Shown: piece by piece, positions 7,222-14,561 of the stretch
Layout of the letters: the number at the start of each line of letters is the position of its first letter
How positions within the stretch are numbered: the first letter of the stretch is position 1
The notes under the pieces: generated by a model
The model's input: the letters and a program-made list of their open reading frames with translations, nothing else
What the model was told of the DNA's origin: nothing
Database searches by the model: none
NCBI GenBank assembly: GCA_050485745.1
Contig: JBJHBY010000020.1
Coordinates: 1 to 23,041 of the forward strand
Reading direction: 5' to 3'
Source: JBJHBY01 sp050485745
GTDB lineage: Bacteria > Pseudomonadota > Gammaproteobacteria > Pseudomonadales > CAMLJR01
DNA: 23,041 nt
Translations under genes and position numbers: made by a program

Positions 7222-8397
7222 ATGCACGTCAGCCACACGCCGGAACAACGCGAGCTGCGCCAGACCCTGCGCACCTACTTCAACCAGCTGATGACCCCCG
7301 AGTTGCGCGAGGCCACCCGCGGCAACGAGGGCGGCGATGCCTACAAGCAGGTCATCCGCCAGATCGGAAAGGATGGCTGGCTCGCTCTGGGCTGGCCCAA
7401 AGAGTACGGCGGCCACGCGCGCGGCGCCTGTGATCAGCTGATTTTCTTCGAGGAAGCACAGCTCGCCGGCGCCCCCCTGCCCTTTGTCACCATCAACACG
7501 GTGGCACCGGCGCTGATGGAGCACGGCTCGGAGGCCCACAAGCGGGAACTGCTGCCGAAGATCGCAGCGGGGGAACTGCACTTCTGCATCGGCTATACCG
7601 AGCCCGCGGCCGGCACCGACCTCGCCGCCCTGAAAACCAGCGCGGTGCGCGACGGTGACGACTACGTGATCAACGGCACCAAGATCTTTACCTCCAGCGC
7701 CGAAGCCGCGGACTATGTGTGGATGGCCGCGCGCACCGACAGCGAGTGTGCCCGCCCCCATCAGGGCATCACCATCTTCATCGTGCCCACCGGGCAGCCG
7801 GGGTTCAGCTACTCACCCATCCACACGGTGGGCGGTGTGCGCACCAACGTCAGTTACTATGACAATGTGCGCTGCCCCGCCAGCATGATCGCGGGCGAAC
7901 TCAACGGCGGCTGGAAGCTGATCACCTCCCAGCTCAACCACGAGCGCGTCGGTCTTGCCGCCATCGGGGTCTCCGGACTGGGCATCTACCAGCGCGTCCT
8001 CGAATGGGCACGCAGTGCAAACGACCGGGGTGAACGCGCCATCGATCAGGGCTGGGTGCAGGACACCCTGGCCGAAGTGCACAATCGCCTCGAAGCCATG
8101 CGCCTGCTCAACTGGCGCATGGCCTGGATGATGGACCAGGGCGAGCCGGACCCGGCCTTTGCCTCGGCCCTGAAAATCTACAGCACGGAAACCCTGATCA
8201 CGGTCTATCGATTGATGATGGATGTACTCGGCGACCAGGCCCTGCAGCGCAGGAGCGGACCCGGGGACAACCTCGCCGGGGACATCGAGGAAGAGTACCG
8301 CAAGTGCCAGATCAACACCTTTGGCGGTGGTATCGCCGAGGTCATGCGCGACCTGGTCGCGGGCTTTGGGCTGAATATGCGCGCCTACCGGCGCTGA
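7222..8397 (+). CDS. chsE2: ChsE2/FadE29-like acyl-CoA dehydrogenase, catalytic subunit
   Basis: A 391-residue acyl-CoA dehydrogenase that closely resembles mycobacterial FadE29/ChsE2 (387 residues) as I recall it: TPEQRELRQ near the start, LGWPKEYGG at 56-64, IGYTEPAAGTDLAAL at 123-137, NGTKIFTS at 151-158, GGWKLITSQLNHERV at 229-243, and FGGGIAEVMRD near the C-terminus. Glu241 in LNHERVGLA lies where isovaleryl-CoA dehydrogenase has its helix-G catalytic base, so this subunit is probably the catalytic half of a heterotetramer with the ChsE1-like protein. The expected reaction is alpha,beta-dehydrogenation of a steroid C17 three-carbon side chain CoA ester. ATG 7222 is chosen because GGAG lies 7 bases upstream; ATG 7216 would be too close to it. 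The upstream TTG at 7126 would put the promoter inside the gene. Confidence 0.87.
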   Translation: MHVSHTPEQRELRQTLRTYFNQLMTPELREATRGNEGGDAYKQVIRQIGKDGWLALGWPKEYGGHARGACDQLIFFEEAQLAGAPLPFVTINTVAPALMEHGSEAHKRELLPKIAAGELHFCIGYTEPAAGTDLAALKTSAVRDGDDYVINGTKIFTSSAEAADYVWMAARTDSECARPHQGITIFIVPTGQPGFSYSPIHTVGGVRTNVSYYDNVRCPASMIAGELNGGWKLITSQLNHERVGLAAIGVSGLGIYQRVLEWARSANDRGERAIDQGWVQDTLAEVHNRLEAMRLLNWRMAWMMDQGEPDPAFASALKIYSTETLITVYRLMMDVLGDQALQRRSGPGDNLAGDIEEEYRKCQINTFGGGIAEVMRDLVAGFGLNMRAYRR

Positions 8398-8436
8398 TAG
8401 CCTGGCTGCGACCTGCTGCGCGCCGGCCCGGCGGCG

Positions 8437-8610
8437 TTATTAACCCGGCAATGAATATTGTCGGGTTAATGCGGCACAGGGATGTGCCGGCCATTGGCCG
8501 AAGGCCAATGCAAGCCCTGAAAATACCAGGGGTTCCGCGCAACCCCGCCAGTATTTCCAGGGCGCGCATGCAAACAGGAAGGGATACCTGTTTGCATGCC
8601 AGGTTAATAA
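8437..8610. repeat. Five-hairpin palindromic element with inverted ends (no coding sequence)
   Basis: The 268-bp gap between the ChsE2-like and acyl-CoA synthetase genes has no gene but is almost entirely self-complementary. Hairpins in order are: 8439-8470 (14-bp stem with one G/T pair, loop GAAT); 8472-8489 (7 bp, loop GGGA); 8492-8510 (8 bp perfect, loop GAA); 8514-8563 (GCCCTG/CAGGGC, then AAATAC/GTATTT, then GGGGTT/AACCCC); 8566-8599 (13 bp perfect, 8-base loop). The block is bounded by TTATTAACCCGG (8437-8448) and CCAGGTTAATAA (8599-8610), inverted with 11 of 12 bases matching. No target duplication is visible. It could be a MITE or REP-cluster-like element, or a structured leader RNA for the downstream synthetase gene. 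Confidence 0.75.
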
Positions 8611-8665
8611 AACGGGCTCCAGGGGCCGGCACCACGATCACTCACGATCTTTCAGGGAGAGTTCA

Positions 8666-10468
8666 ATGACCGTCAGCCGCGAAGAAACCCAGGCCATGTT
8701 CGACAAACTGGCCGCGGGGGCGATGAAGCACACCCCGGAACAGACCTACACCGTTGCAGACCGCTTCGAGGAGCACGCCCGGGATTTTCCCGACCGGGTC
8801 TTCCTCATCGACGGCGACACCCGCATCACCTACGGCGAGATGAACCGCCAGGCCAACCGCTATGCCGACGTCGCGCTGCGCATGGGGCTGAAACCGGGCG
8901 ACGTCGGCGCCGTGATGGTCGAGAACCGGCCGGAGTTCTTCTATGCCTGGGTGGGGCTGGCCAAGATCGGCGCCATCGGCGCGCTGATCAACACCTTCGC
9001 CCGCGACCAGGCCCTGGCCCATGCCATCGAGGTCACCCGCTCGAAACTGCTGTTCATCGGCGCCGAGTGCGTGCCCCTGTTCAACACCCGCCCGGAACTG
9101 GCGGAGCGCTGCCAGACCCTGGTCATCGCCGATCCGCAGCACCCCGACACGGCATTGCCCGCGGGCACCCGCGCCATCGAGGCGCTGCTCGCCGACGCCA
9201 GCGACGCCAACCCCGACGCAGCCCTGCGCAAGGATGTGGTCGGCGCCAGCCCCCTGCACTATTGCTTTACCTCCGGCACCACCGGGCTGCCCAAGGCCGC
9301 GATCATCAGCCACGCGCGCTGGCTCAGCGTCGGCGACGGCTGGAAGAACCTGCTCGACATTACCAGGGACGACGTCTTCTACTGCATGCTGCCACTGTTC
9401 CACGGTGCCGCGGGCATGTCGCTGACCTCCAACGCCCTCGCCGCCGGCGCCACCATGGTGCTGCGCCGCAAGTTCTCCGCCTCGCGTTTCTGGGATGACG
9501 TGCGCCGCCACGGGATCACCGCCACCCAGTACATCGGCGAAATCTGCCGCTATCTGGTCAACCAGCCGCCGCAACCGAACGACCGCGAACACAGCCTGCG
9601 GGTGATGACCGGCGCCGGCATGACCGCCGAGGTGTGGCGGCAGTTCCTCGACCGCTTCGGTGACATCCGTATCTGTGAGGGCCTGGGGGCGACCGAATCC
9701 AACTGCAGCCTGTCCAACCCGGACGGCAAGATCGGCGCCGTGGCACGCATCCCCTTCCCGGAGCGCTCCAACGCCCGACTGGTCCGCTACGACGTTGAAA
9801 ACGACTGCCACGTCCGCGACGCGAAAGGACATCTGGTGGAGTGCAAACCTGGCGAGGTTGGTGAACTGATCGGCATGATCCTCGATATCCCGGGGCTGAT
9901 GGCGGGCCGCTTCGAGGGCTATACCGATCCGGCGGCCACCGAGAAAAAGATCCTGCGCAATGTGTTCCAGGATGGCGATGCCTGGTTCAGCACTGGCGAC
10001 CTGCTGATGCGCGACGAAGACGACTACTACTACTTTGTCGACCGCATCGGTGACACCTTCCGCTGGAAGAGCGAGAACGTCTCCACTACCGAGGTGGTGG
10101 CCGCGCTGGAGGACTACCGCGACGCGGAGCTGATCAACGTCTACGGAGTCAAGGTGCCGGAGCACGAAGGCCGTGCCGGCATGGCGGCAATCCAGATGAA
10201 GCCGGGGCGCAGTTTTGATCCCGCCGCATTCTTTCAGGTCGCCACCGCCAGCCTGCCCCATTACGCGGTGCCCCTGTTCCTGCGCGTCAGCGAGGAAGCC
10301 GACCTGACACCGACCTTCAAGGTGCGCAAGGTCGACCTGCAGAAACAGGGCTACGACCCCGCGCAGGTGGCGGACCCGCTGTATGTGCTCAGCCGCGAGC
10401 AGGAAACCTATTTGCCCTGGAGCGAGGAAGCACTGGCCGCGCTTGGAGTGAAAGCGTTTCGGGGGTGA
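8666..10468 (+). CDS. FATP/FadD6-type acyl-CoA synthetase (steroid or very-long-chain carboxylate ligase)
   Basis: A 600-residue AMP-forming ligase that would activate a carboxylic acid to its CoA thioester via an acyl-adenylate. Motifs in order are the phosphate-binding TSGTTGLPK (202-210), YIGEICRYL (289-297) typical of the FATP/SLC27 subgroup, the adenine-site region EGLGATESN (338-346), STGD (442-445), and the FATP-type hinge block VDRIGDTFRWKSENVST (458-474). The subgroup includes bile-acid and very-long-chain ligases and mycobacterial FadD6, FadD17 and FadD19, some of which activate sterol side chains. With chsE/chsH-like genes next door, a steroid carboxylate is the favoured substrate; a fatty acid is the alternative. 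ATG 8666 is preceded by GGGAGAG. It is 268 bp downstream of the ChsE2-like gene. Confidence 0.85.
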   Translation: MTVSREETQAMFDKLAAGAMKHTPEQTYTVADRFEEHARDFPDRVFLIDGDTRITYGEMNRQANRYADVALRMGLKPGDVGAVMVENRPEFFYAWVGLAKIGAIGALINTFARDQALAHAIEVTRSKLLFIGAECVPLFNTRPELAERCQTLVIADPQHPDTALPAGTRAIEALLADASDANPDAALRKDVVGASPLHYCFTSGTTGLPKAAIISHARWLSVGDGWKNLLDITRDDVFYCMLPLFHGAAGMSLTSNALAAGATMVLRRKFSASRFWDDVRRHGITATQYIGEICRYLVNQPPQPNDREHSLRVMTGAGMTAEVWRQFLDRFGDIRICEGLGATESNCSLSNPDGKIGAVARIPFPERSNARLVRYDVENDCHVRDAKGHLVECKPGEVGELIGMILDIPGLMAGRFEGYTDPAATEKKILRNVFQDGDAWFSTGDLLMRDEDDYYYFVDRIGDTFRWKSENVSTTEVVAALEDYRDAELINVYGVKVPEHEGRAGMAAIQMKPGRSFDPAAFFQVATASLPHYAVPLFLRVSEEADLTPTFKVRKVDLQKQGYDPAQVADPLYVLSREQETYLPWSEEALAALGVKAFRG

Positions 10469-10476
10469 GGACGCGG

Positions 10477-10553
10477 GCGAGACGCGAAAAGCTAGACGCT
10501 AGACGTCAGACGCATATAGCCTCCCCCACGCGGCGCCCTCGCGTCTCGCGTCT
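10477..10553. repeat. AGACG heptamer repeats within an inverted repeat
   Basis: In the 138-bp gap between the synthetase and the SDR, AGACG occurs at 10480, 10494, 10501 and 10508 (steps of 14, 7 and 7). Its complement CGTCT occurs at 10542 and 10549 (step of 7). The outermost copies form an 11-bp perfect inverted repeat, GCGAGACGCGA (10477-10487) and TCGCGTCTCGC (10539-10549), with a 51-base loop. This is a simple, probably expandable intergenic repeat; no function is evident. Confidence 0.6.
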
Positions 10554-10606
10554 CGCATTACCCTGCTACACTACGCCCCCGCATCGAGAACTCCACGGGA
10601 GGCCCC

Positions 10607-11266
10607 ATGGCAACGATTGCAATCACCGGTGCCGCACGCGGCATTGGCCTGGAGATGGCGCGGCAGCTCAGCGCCCGCGGTGACGAGGTCATCGCCATCT
10701 GCCGCGAAAGCAACGACGACCTGGCGGCACTGCCCCTGCGCGTCATCGACGGCATCGACGTCACCCGCAACGATGATGTGCAACGCCTGGCGCGGGAGCT
10801 CGATGGCAAGCACCTCGATGCACTGATCAACAACGCCGGCATCCTCACCAGCGAAACCCTCGACGACCTCGACCTGGAGCGCATCCGCCGTCAATTCGAG
10901 GTCAATAGTATCGTTTTTTTGGCCGTCAGCCAGGCGCTGCTGCCCTGTCTGGGCCAGGGCTCGAAGCTGGTGATCATCACCAGCCGCATGGGTTCGATCG
11001 ATGACAACGGCTCAGGCGGCATGTACGGCTACCGCATGTCCAAGGCCGCGGCCAACATGGCGGCGAAAAGCCTGGCTATCGATCTGCAACCCCGCGGCAT
11101 CGCAGTGGGGCTGTTTCATCCCGGCCTGGTCGCCACGCGCATGACCGGCTTCAATGGCATCGAGCCCGCCGCGGCCGCGACGCAACTGATCCAGCGCCTG
11201 GATGCCCTGACACCCGAGACCTCCGGCGTGTTCTTCCACGCCAGCGGTGAAACCCTGCCCTGGTGA
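10607..11266 (+). CDS. Short-chain dehydrogenase/reductase, C-factor-like subgroup
   Basis: A 219-residue classical SDR, slightly shorter than the usual 250. The nucleotide-binding motif TGAARGIG is at 7-14, NNAG at 75-78, the catalytic Ser region ITSRMGS at 124-130, and the YRMSK motif at 142-146 (Tyr142, Lys146). The ISSRMGS-type serine region and short C-terminus resemble the C-factor/CsgA-like group of small NAD(P)H oxidoreductases. The substrate is unknown; within this locus a hydroxyl or keto group of a steroid or an acyl-CoA is possible. ATG 10607 follows GGGAGG. The methyltransferase gene starts 7 bp after its stop, so these two are surely co-transcribed. Confidence 0.85.
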   Translation: MATIAITGAARGIGLEMARQLSARGDEVIAICRESNDDLAALPLRVIDGIDVTRNDDVQRLARELDGKHLDALINNAGILTSETLDDLDLERIRRQFEVNSIVFLAVSQALLPCLGQGSKLVIITSRMGSIDDNGSGGMYGYRMSKAAANMAAKSLAIDLQPRGIAVGLFHPGLVATRMTGFNGIEPAAAATQLIQRLDALTPETSGVFFHASGETLPW

Positions 11267-11273
11267 GCCCGGC

Positions 11274-11912
11274 ATGCCAGAACTGATCGCCCCACCCGAA
11301 CCCCAACTGTTCAGCGCCTATGGCACCCTGTTGATGCAGTCCGGGCACCGCTTCGCGCGCCAGCTCGGCCGCCACTACAAACCCTCGGTGCACGGCCACA
11401 AGACCTGGGGTTCCAGTTTTCTGCTGATGGATTTTCTCGAACAGCAGCGGCTGCTGCGCCGCGGTACCCGCGTGCTGGAGCTCGGCTGCGGCTGGGGCGC
11501 CACCAGCGTGCACTGTGCGCGACGCTTCAAGGCAAGGGTCACGGGCCTGGACCGGGATGCCGATGTATTCCCTTTCATGGAGGTTCAGGCCTCGCTCAAC
11601 GACGTGCGCGTCGATACCCTCGAGTCCGATTTCGACGGGCTGCGCGGGGAGGCGCTGTCCGGCTTTGATGTGCTGCTCGGGGCCGATGTCTGTTTCTGGA
11701 ACGAACTCAGTGACAGCCTGCATAAACTGGTGCGACGCGCCGCGCGGGCCGGGGTGAGTCACGTGCTGATCGCCGACCCGGGGCGCCCCCCCTTTCATAC
11801 CCTGTGCCGCCGCCTGCTGAAGCGTTACGAAGGCGTGCGCTACGACTGGTATGCCACCGAGCCGCGTCGCTACGAGGGCGAGATCCTGCACCTGCAGCTC
11901 GCTGCGGACTGA
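11274..11912 (+). CDS. Class I SAM-dependent methyltransferase
   Basis: A 212-residue protein with a Rossmann methyltransferase core. Motif I is VLELGCGWGATS (67-78), an acidic residue ends the next strand (TGLDRD, Asp93), and a GADVCFWNEL segment lies in the motif IV region. The pattern, including the N-terminal KTWGSSFLLMDFL segment before motif I, is like the methyltransferase-16 (protein-lysine methyltransferase-like) group, but small-molecule methylation cannot be excluded. ATG 11274 is chosen because it lies just past the SDR stop; a GTG at 11247 would overlap the SDR by 20 bases and adds no family sequence. The ribosome-binding site is weak, consistent with coupling to the upstream gene. 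Confidence 0.75.
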   Translation: MPELIAPPEPQLFSAYGTLLMQSGHRFARQLGRHYKPSVHGHKTWGSSFLLMDFLEQQRLLRRGTRVLELGCGWGATSVHCARRFKARVTGLDRDADVFPFMEVQASLNDVRVDTLESDFDGLRGEALSGFDVLLGADVCFWNELSDSLHKLVRRAARAGVSHVLIADPGRPPFHTLCRRLLKRYEGVRYDWYATEPRRYEGEILHLQLAAD

Positions 11913-12024
11913 ACCCGGCAGTTCAACTGGCTGAGCCCATGCCGCGGCAGACCCCCGCGGACATATCTCCCGCCCCGGTCCGGGCGTATGCTCGGGGCAC
12001 ACCGGCAACAACGGGAGCACCGGC

Positions 12025-13242
12025 ATGGCAGACCTGCAGCATCTCTATTCACAGGCCGCGCGCAGCGGCCCACCGCTGTTTTTTCCCGACCCAGAGGTCC
12101 CGGTCGTGTTCAACTTCGACCAGGGCCTGGCGGCACCGGAGACCTTTCCCAGCGAGACCCTGATGCGCCTGGCGCAGACCGTGCTGCAGCGCGATGGCGC
12201 CCAGGCCCTGGAGTACTTCGATGCCGCCACCGGCTACGAGGAGCTGGTGTTCGGCTACAGGGGCCTGCGCCAGGCGCTTGCGCAGACCCTGCACGAACGC
12301 GACGGGCGCGACATCGACCCCACCGGCCTCATCCTCACCTCGGGCTCGGTCCAGGCGATTGCCCTGGCGATCAGCGCTTACCTCGACCGCGGAGACGTGG
12401 CCATCGTCGAGGCCGCGACCTTCCCCTATGCGGTGCGCTACATGGAAATGGCCGGGGCCGAGGTGCTGAGCGTCCCGGTAGATGACGACGGCATGGATGT
12501 CGACGCCCTGGCGCGTTTACTGGACGAGCTGCGCGCCGCCGGCAAGCGCGTCAAGCTGGTCTACACCATCGCCACCTTCCAGCTCCCCACCGGTGCCGTG
12601 CTGTCCCTGCCGCGACGGCGGCGCCTGCTCGAACTCGCCGATAACCATGACTTTCTGGTGCTGGACGACCACGTCTACGGCGCCCTGCGCTTCGAGGGCA
12701 AGCCCGTACCGAGTTTGTTGTCCCTCGACCAGGCCGGACGCGTGCTGCAGGCGGACGCCTTCAGCAAGACCATTGCACCGGGGCTGCGTCTGGGCTGGAT
12801 GGCCGGGCATCCACAGGCGATCGCCGCCCTGGCCGCGGTGCGCCAGGATCTCGGTGTCAGCCAGTGGCTGTCGCGCCTGATGACCGAGTTCCTGCGCGAG
12901 GGCCTGATGGAGTCCCACCTGGCCCGGGCCAATGCGGTCTACCGCAGGAAGCGCGACCTCGCCGTGGCGGCGCTGCGCGAGCACTGTGGCGATTTCGTAC
13001 GCTTCCGTATCCCGCAGGGCTCGTTCTACCTGTGGCTGGAACTGGCCGACGGCGTGGACTGGGAGCGCGTCGGCGCACTGACGGCACAGCGCGGCGTCTT
13101 CTGCCGCCCCGGGGAACGCTTCCTCGGTGAGAGCGGACGCCGCTTCTTGCGCCTGGCCTACAGCCATGTCGCCGAGGACGTGATCGGCCCCGGTATCGCC
13201 GCGCTGGGCGAGGTGCTGCAACAATGCGCGCGGAAGGATTGA
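12025..13242 (+). CDS. PLP-dependent class I/II aminotransferase (fold type I)
   Basis: A 405-residue fold-I PLP enzyme. The cofactor residues are visible: a DATG-type loop around YFDAATGYEEL (64-74), SGSVQA (106-111) contacting the phosphate, LDDHVYG (213-219) with Asp215 and Tyr218 in the positions of aspartate aminotransferase Asp222 and Tyr225, and the Schiff-base lysine in FSKTIAPGLRLGW (Lys248, Arg255). The carboxylate-binding Arg is likely in RRFLRLAYS near residue 372. It resembles the MocR-related/2-aminoadipate transaminase group, which lacks the DNA-binding domain here. The amino donor and acceptor are unknown. GGGAG lies 8 bases before ATG. A RidA-like gene begins 38 bp after the stop, a common pairing because PLP enzymes release reactive enamines. 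Confidence 0.85.
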   Translation: MADLQHLYSQAARSGPPLFFPDPEVPVVFNFDQGLAAPETFPSETLMRLAQTVLQRDGAQALEYFDAATGYEELVFGYRGLRQALAQTLHERDGRDIDPTGLILTSGSVQAIALAISAYLDRGDVAIVEAATFPYAVRYMEMAGAEVLSVPVDDDGMDVDALARLLDELRAAGKRVKLVYTIATFQLPTGAVLSLPRRRRLLELADNHDFLVLDDHVYGALRFEGKPVPSLLSLDQAGRVLQADAFSKTIAPGLRLGWMAGHPQAIAALAAVRQDLGVSQWLSRLMTEFLREGLMESHLARANAVYRRKRDLAVAALREHCGDFVRFRIPQGSFYLWLELADGVDWERVGALTAQRGVFCRPGERFLGESGRRFLRLAYSHVAEDVIGPGIAALGEVLQQCARKD

Positions 13243-13280
13243 GTGCAGGACTGAGCGCAAACACTGACGAGGACAAGACC

Positions 13281-13664
13281 ATGCCGAAGATCGAGCGCTT
13301 CAACCCCCCGGGCCATGAGTTCCCCGGCATGTCACAGGCGGTGCGGGCAGGCGAGTGGATTCTGGTTTCCGGCCAAGTGGCGCTGGACGCGGACGGCCGC
13401 GTCATTGGTGAGGGCGACGCCGAAGCCCAGGCGGAGCAGGTATTCCGCAACCTGCGCGCCGCGCTGGAGGCCGCCGGCTCGAAGCTGGAGGACGTGGTGC
13501 GGCTCACCGCCTACCTGACCGACAGCAGCGCCTACCCCGGCTACGCCGCGGTGAAGAATCGCCTGTGCGGCCAGCATCCGCCGGCCAGCAGTGTGGTCAT
13601 CGTCAGCGCCCTGCTGCTGCCCGAACTGCTGCTGGAAGTCGAGGCCGTGGCCTGGAGTGCATGA
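13281..13664 (+). CDS. RidA/YjgF/UK114-family protein lacking the usual carboxylate-binding Arg
   Basis: A 127-residue single-domain RidA-fold protein: LVSGQVALDADGRVIG (28-43), the helix QVFRNLRAALEAAGSKLEDVVRLT (53-76 by position), and a C-terminal EVEAVAW strand. True RidA proteins, which hydrolyse 2-aminoacrylate and related imines, have an Arg in a P-A-R-S/T motif near residue 105. Here the equivalent is PASS (101-104), so Ser103 replaces it. This places the protein among the Rid2-7-like divergent groups, whose activity is mostly unknown. ATG 13281 is favoured over an earlier GTG/ATG at 13224 inside the aminotransferase gene, because the family sequence begins at MPKIERFNPPG and GAGG lies about 9 bases upstream. 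Confidence 0.82.
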   Translation: MPKIERFNPPGHEFPGMSQAVRAGEWILVSGQVALDADGRVIGEGDAEAQAEQVFRNLRAALEAAGSKLEDVVRLTAYLTDSSAYPGYAAVKNRLCGQHPPASSVVIVSALLLPELLLEVEAVAWSA

Positions 13665-13744
13665 ACAACTGGTAATGCCGGGGTGGCGCGGCAGCGTGCT
13701 AGTGTGAGCAGCTGGATTCGCTGACGACAAGAGAGGGTCAGACC

Positions 13745-14533
13745 ATGGCTTCCGACAGCAATAACAGCCAGGCACCACAGATCAACCCCGGGGACATCCT
13801 CAACTGGCCAATGCTCAAGATCCGCTACCAGACGGACCCGGGACGCATTGCCGAACTCCTGCCCCCCGGTATCGACCCCGGTGCCGAGCCCAACGTCAAC
13901 ATCACCGTCTACAACTTTCCGGTACAGAACGAGCCCGAGTACGGTGTGGTGATCAGCGTCGATGCCGACTATAACGGCACCCGGGGCGAATACACCCTGT
14001 CGCTCGGCATCGACCAGGAAGCCCCCCTGTTCATCTGCCAGGAGCTGTGGGGCCAGCCCAAGTACCCGCTGGACACGGAATATTTTCGCCTGGCCAACCA
14101 TGTCTTCGCCAAGGCCACCCACCAGGGTTATACCTTCCTGGAGTTCTCCGGCGAGATCGGCGCGGCCCTGCCCATCCCCGAGGACCACGACCAGAACGAG
14201 TGGTGGATCAAGTGCATGCGCTCGGTGGACAACACCCCCGGCAACTATGATTTCCCGCCGCATGTGGTGCGCATCTACAGCCGCTTTGGCACCGCCTACG
14301 TGCAGGAGGTCAAGGGCAAGCTGACCCTGCGCGAGAGCCCCTGGGACCCGATCGCCACACGCCTGCCGGTGCGCAGCGAACCCACCGCCCGGCTGTGGAC
14401 GCCGATCTTCAAGGACCGCCGCATCACCCTCGAGGGCCAACTCGACGGCGATGCCTACTGGCCCTTTGCGGACACCATCAGCGGCACCCGCTGGCCCGGC
14501 GAGGGCGGCGGCCCGCGCAGGCAGCACGGCTGA
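13745..14533 (+). CDS. Acetoacetate decarboxylase-family protein
   Basis: A 262-residue protein of the acetoacetate decarboxylase (ADC) superfamily. The key region CQELWGQPKYP (98-108) carries Lys106 in the position of the ADC Schiff-base lysine, and Glu100 is close by as in the ADC active site. ADC-family proteins catalyse decarboxylation of beta-keto acids or, in divergent members, aldolase/dehydratase reactions through the same lysine. The substrate here is not evident. GAGAGGG precedes ATG 13745. It is followed 28 bp later by an SDR gene and then a Rieske oxygenase gene on the same strand; the trio looks like a functional unit acting on a keto or cyclic compound. Confidence 0.82.
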   Translation: MASDSNNSQAPQINPGDILNWPMLKIRYQTDPGRIAELLPPGIDPGAEPNVNITVYNFPVQNEPEYGVVISVDADYNGTRGEYTLSLGIDQEAPLFICQELWGQPKYPLDTEYFRLANHVFAKATHQGYTFLEFSGEIGAALPIPEDHDQNEWWIKCMRSVDNTPGNYDFPPHVVRIYSRFGTAYVQEVKGKLTLRESPWDPIATRLPVRSEPTARLWTPIFKDRRITLEGQLDGDAYWPFADTISGTRWPGEGGGPRRQHG

Positions 14534-14561
14534 ACCGGCGACAATTCGAGAGGACTTGTTC

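Noticed and set aside
8437..8610. CRISPR-like array
   Set aside because: The hairpins differ from one another in sequence and length; there are no identical direct repeats or spacers and no cas genes.
8663..10261. 532-codon open frame on the minus strand
   Set aside because: It mirrors the acyl-CoA synthetase codons; the synthetase carries all family motifs, and the antisense product is His/Gly/Val-rich without a domain.
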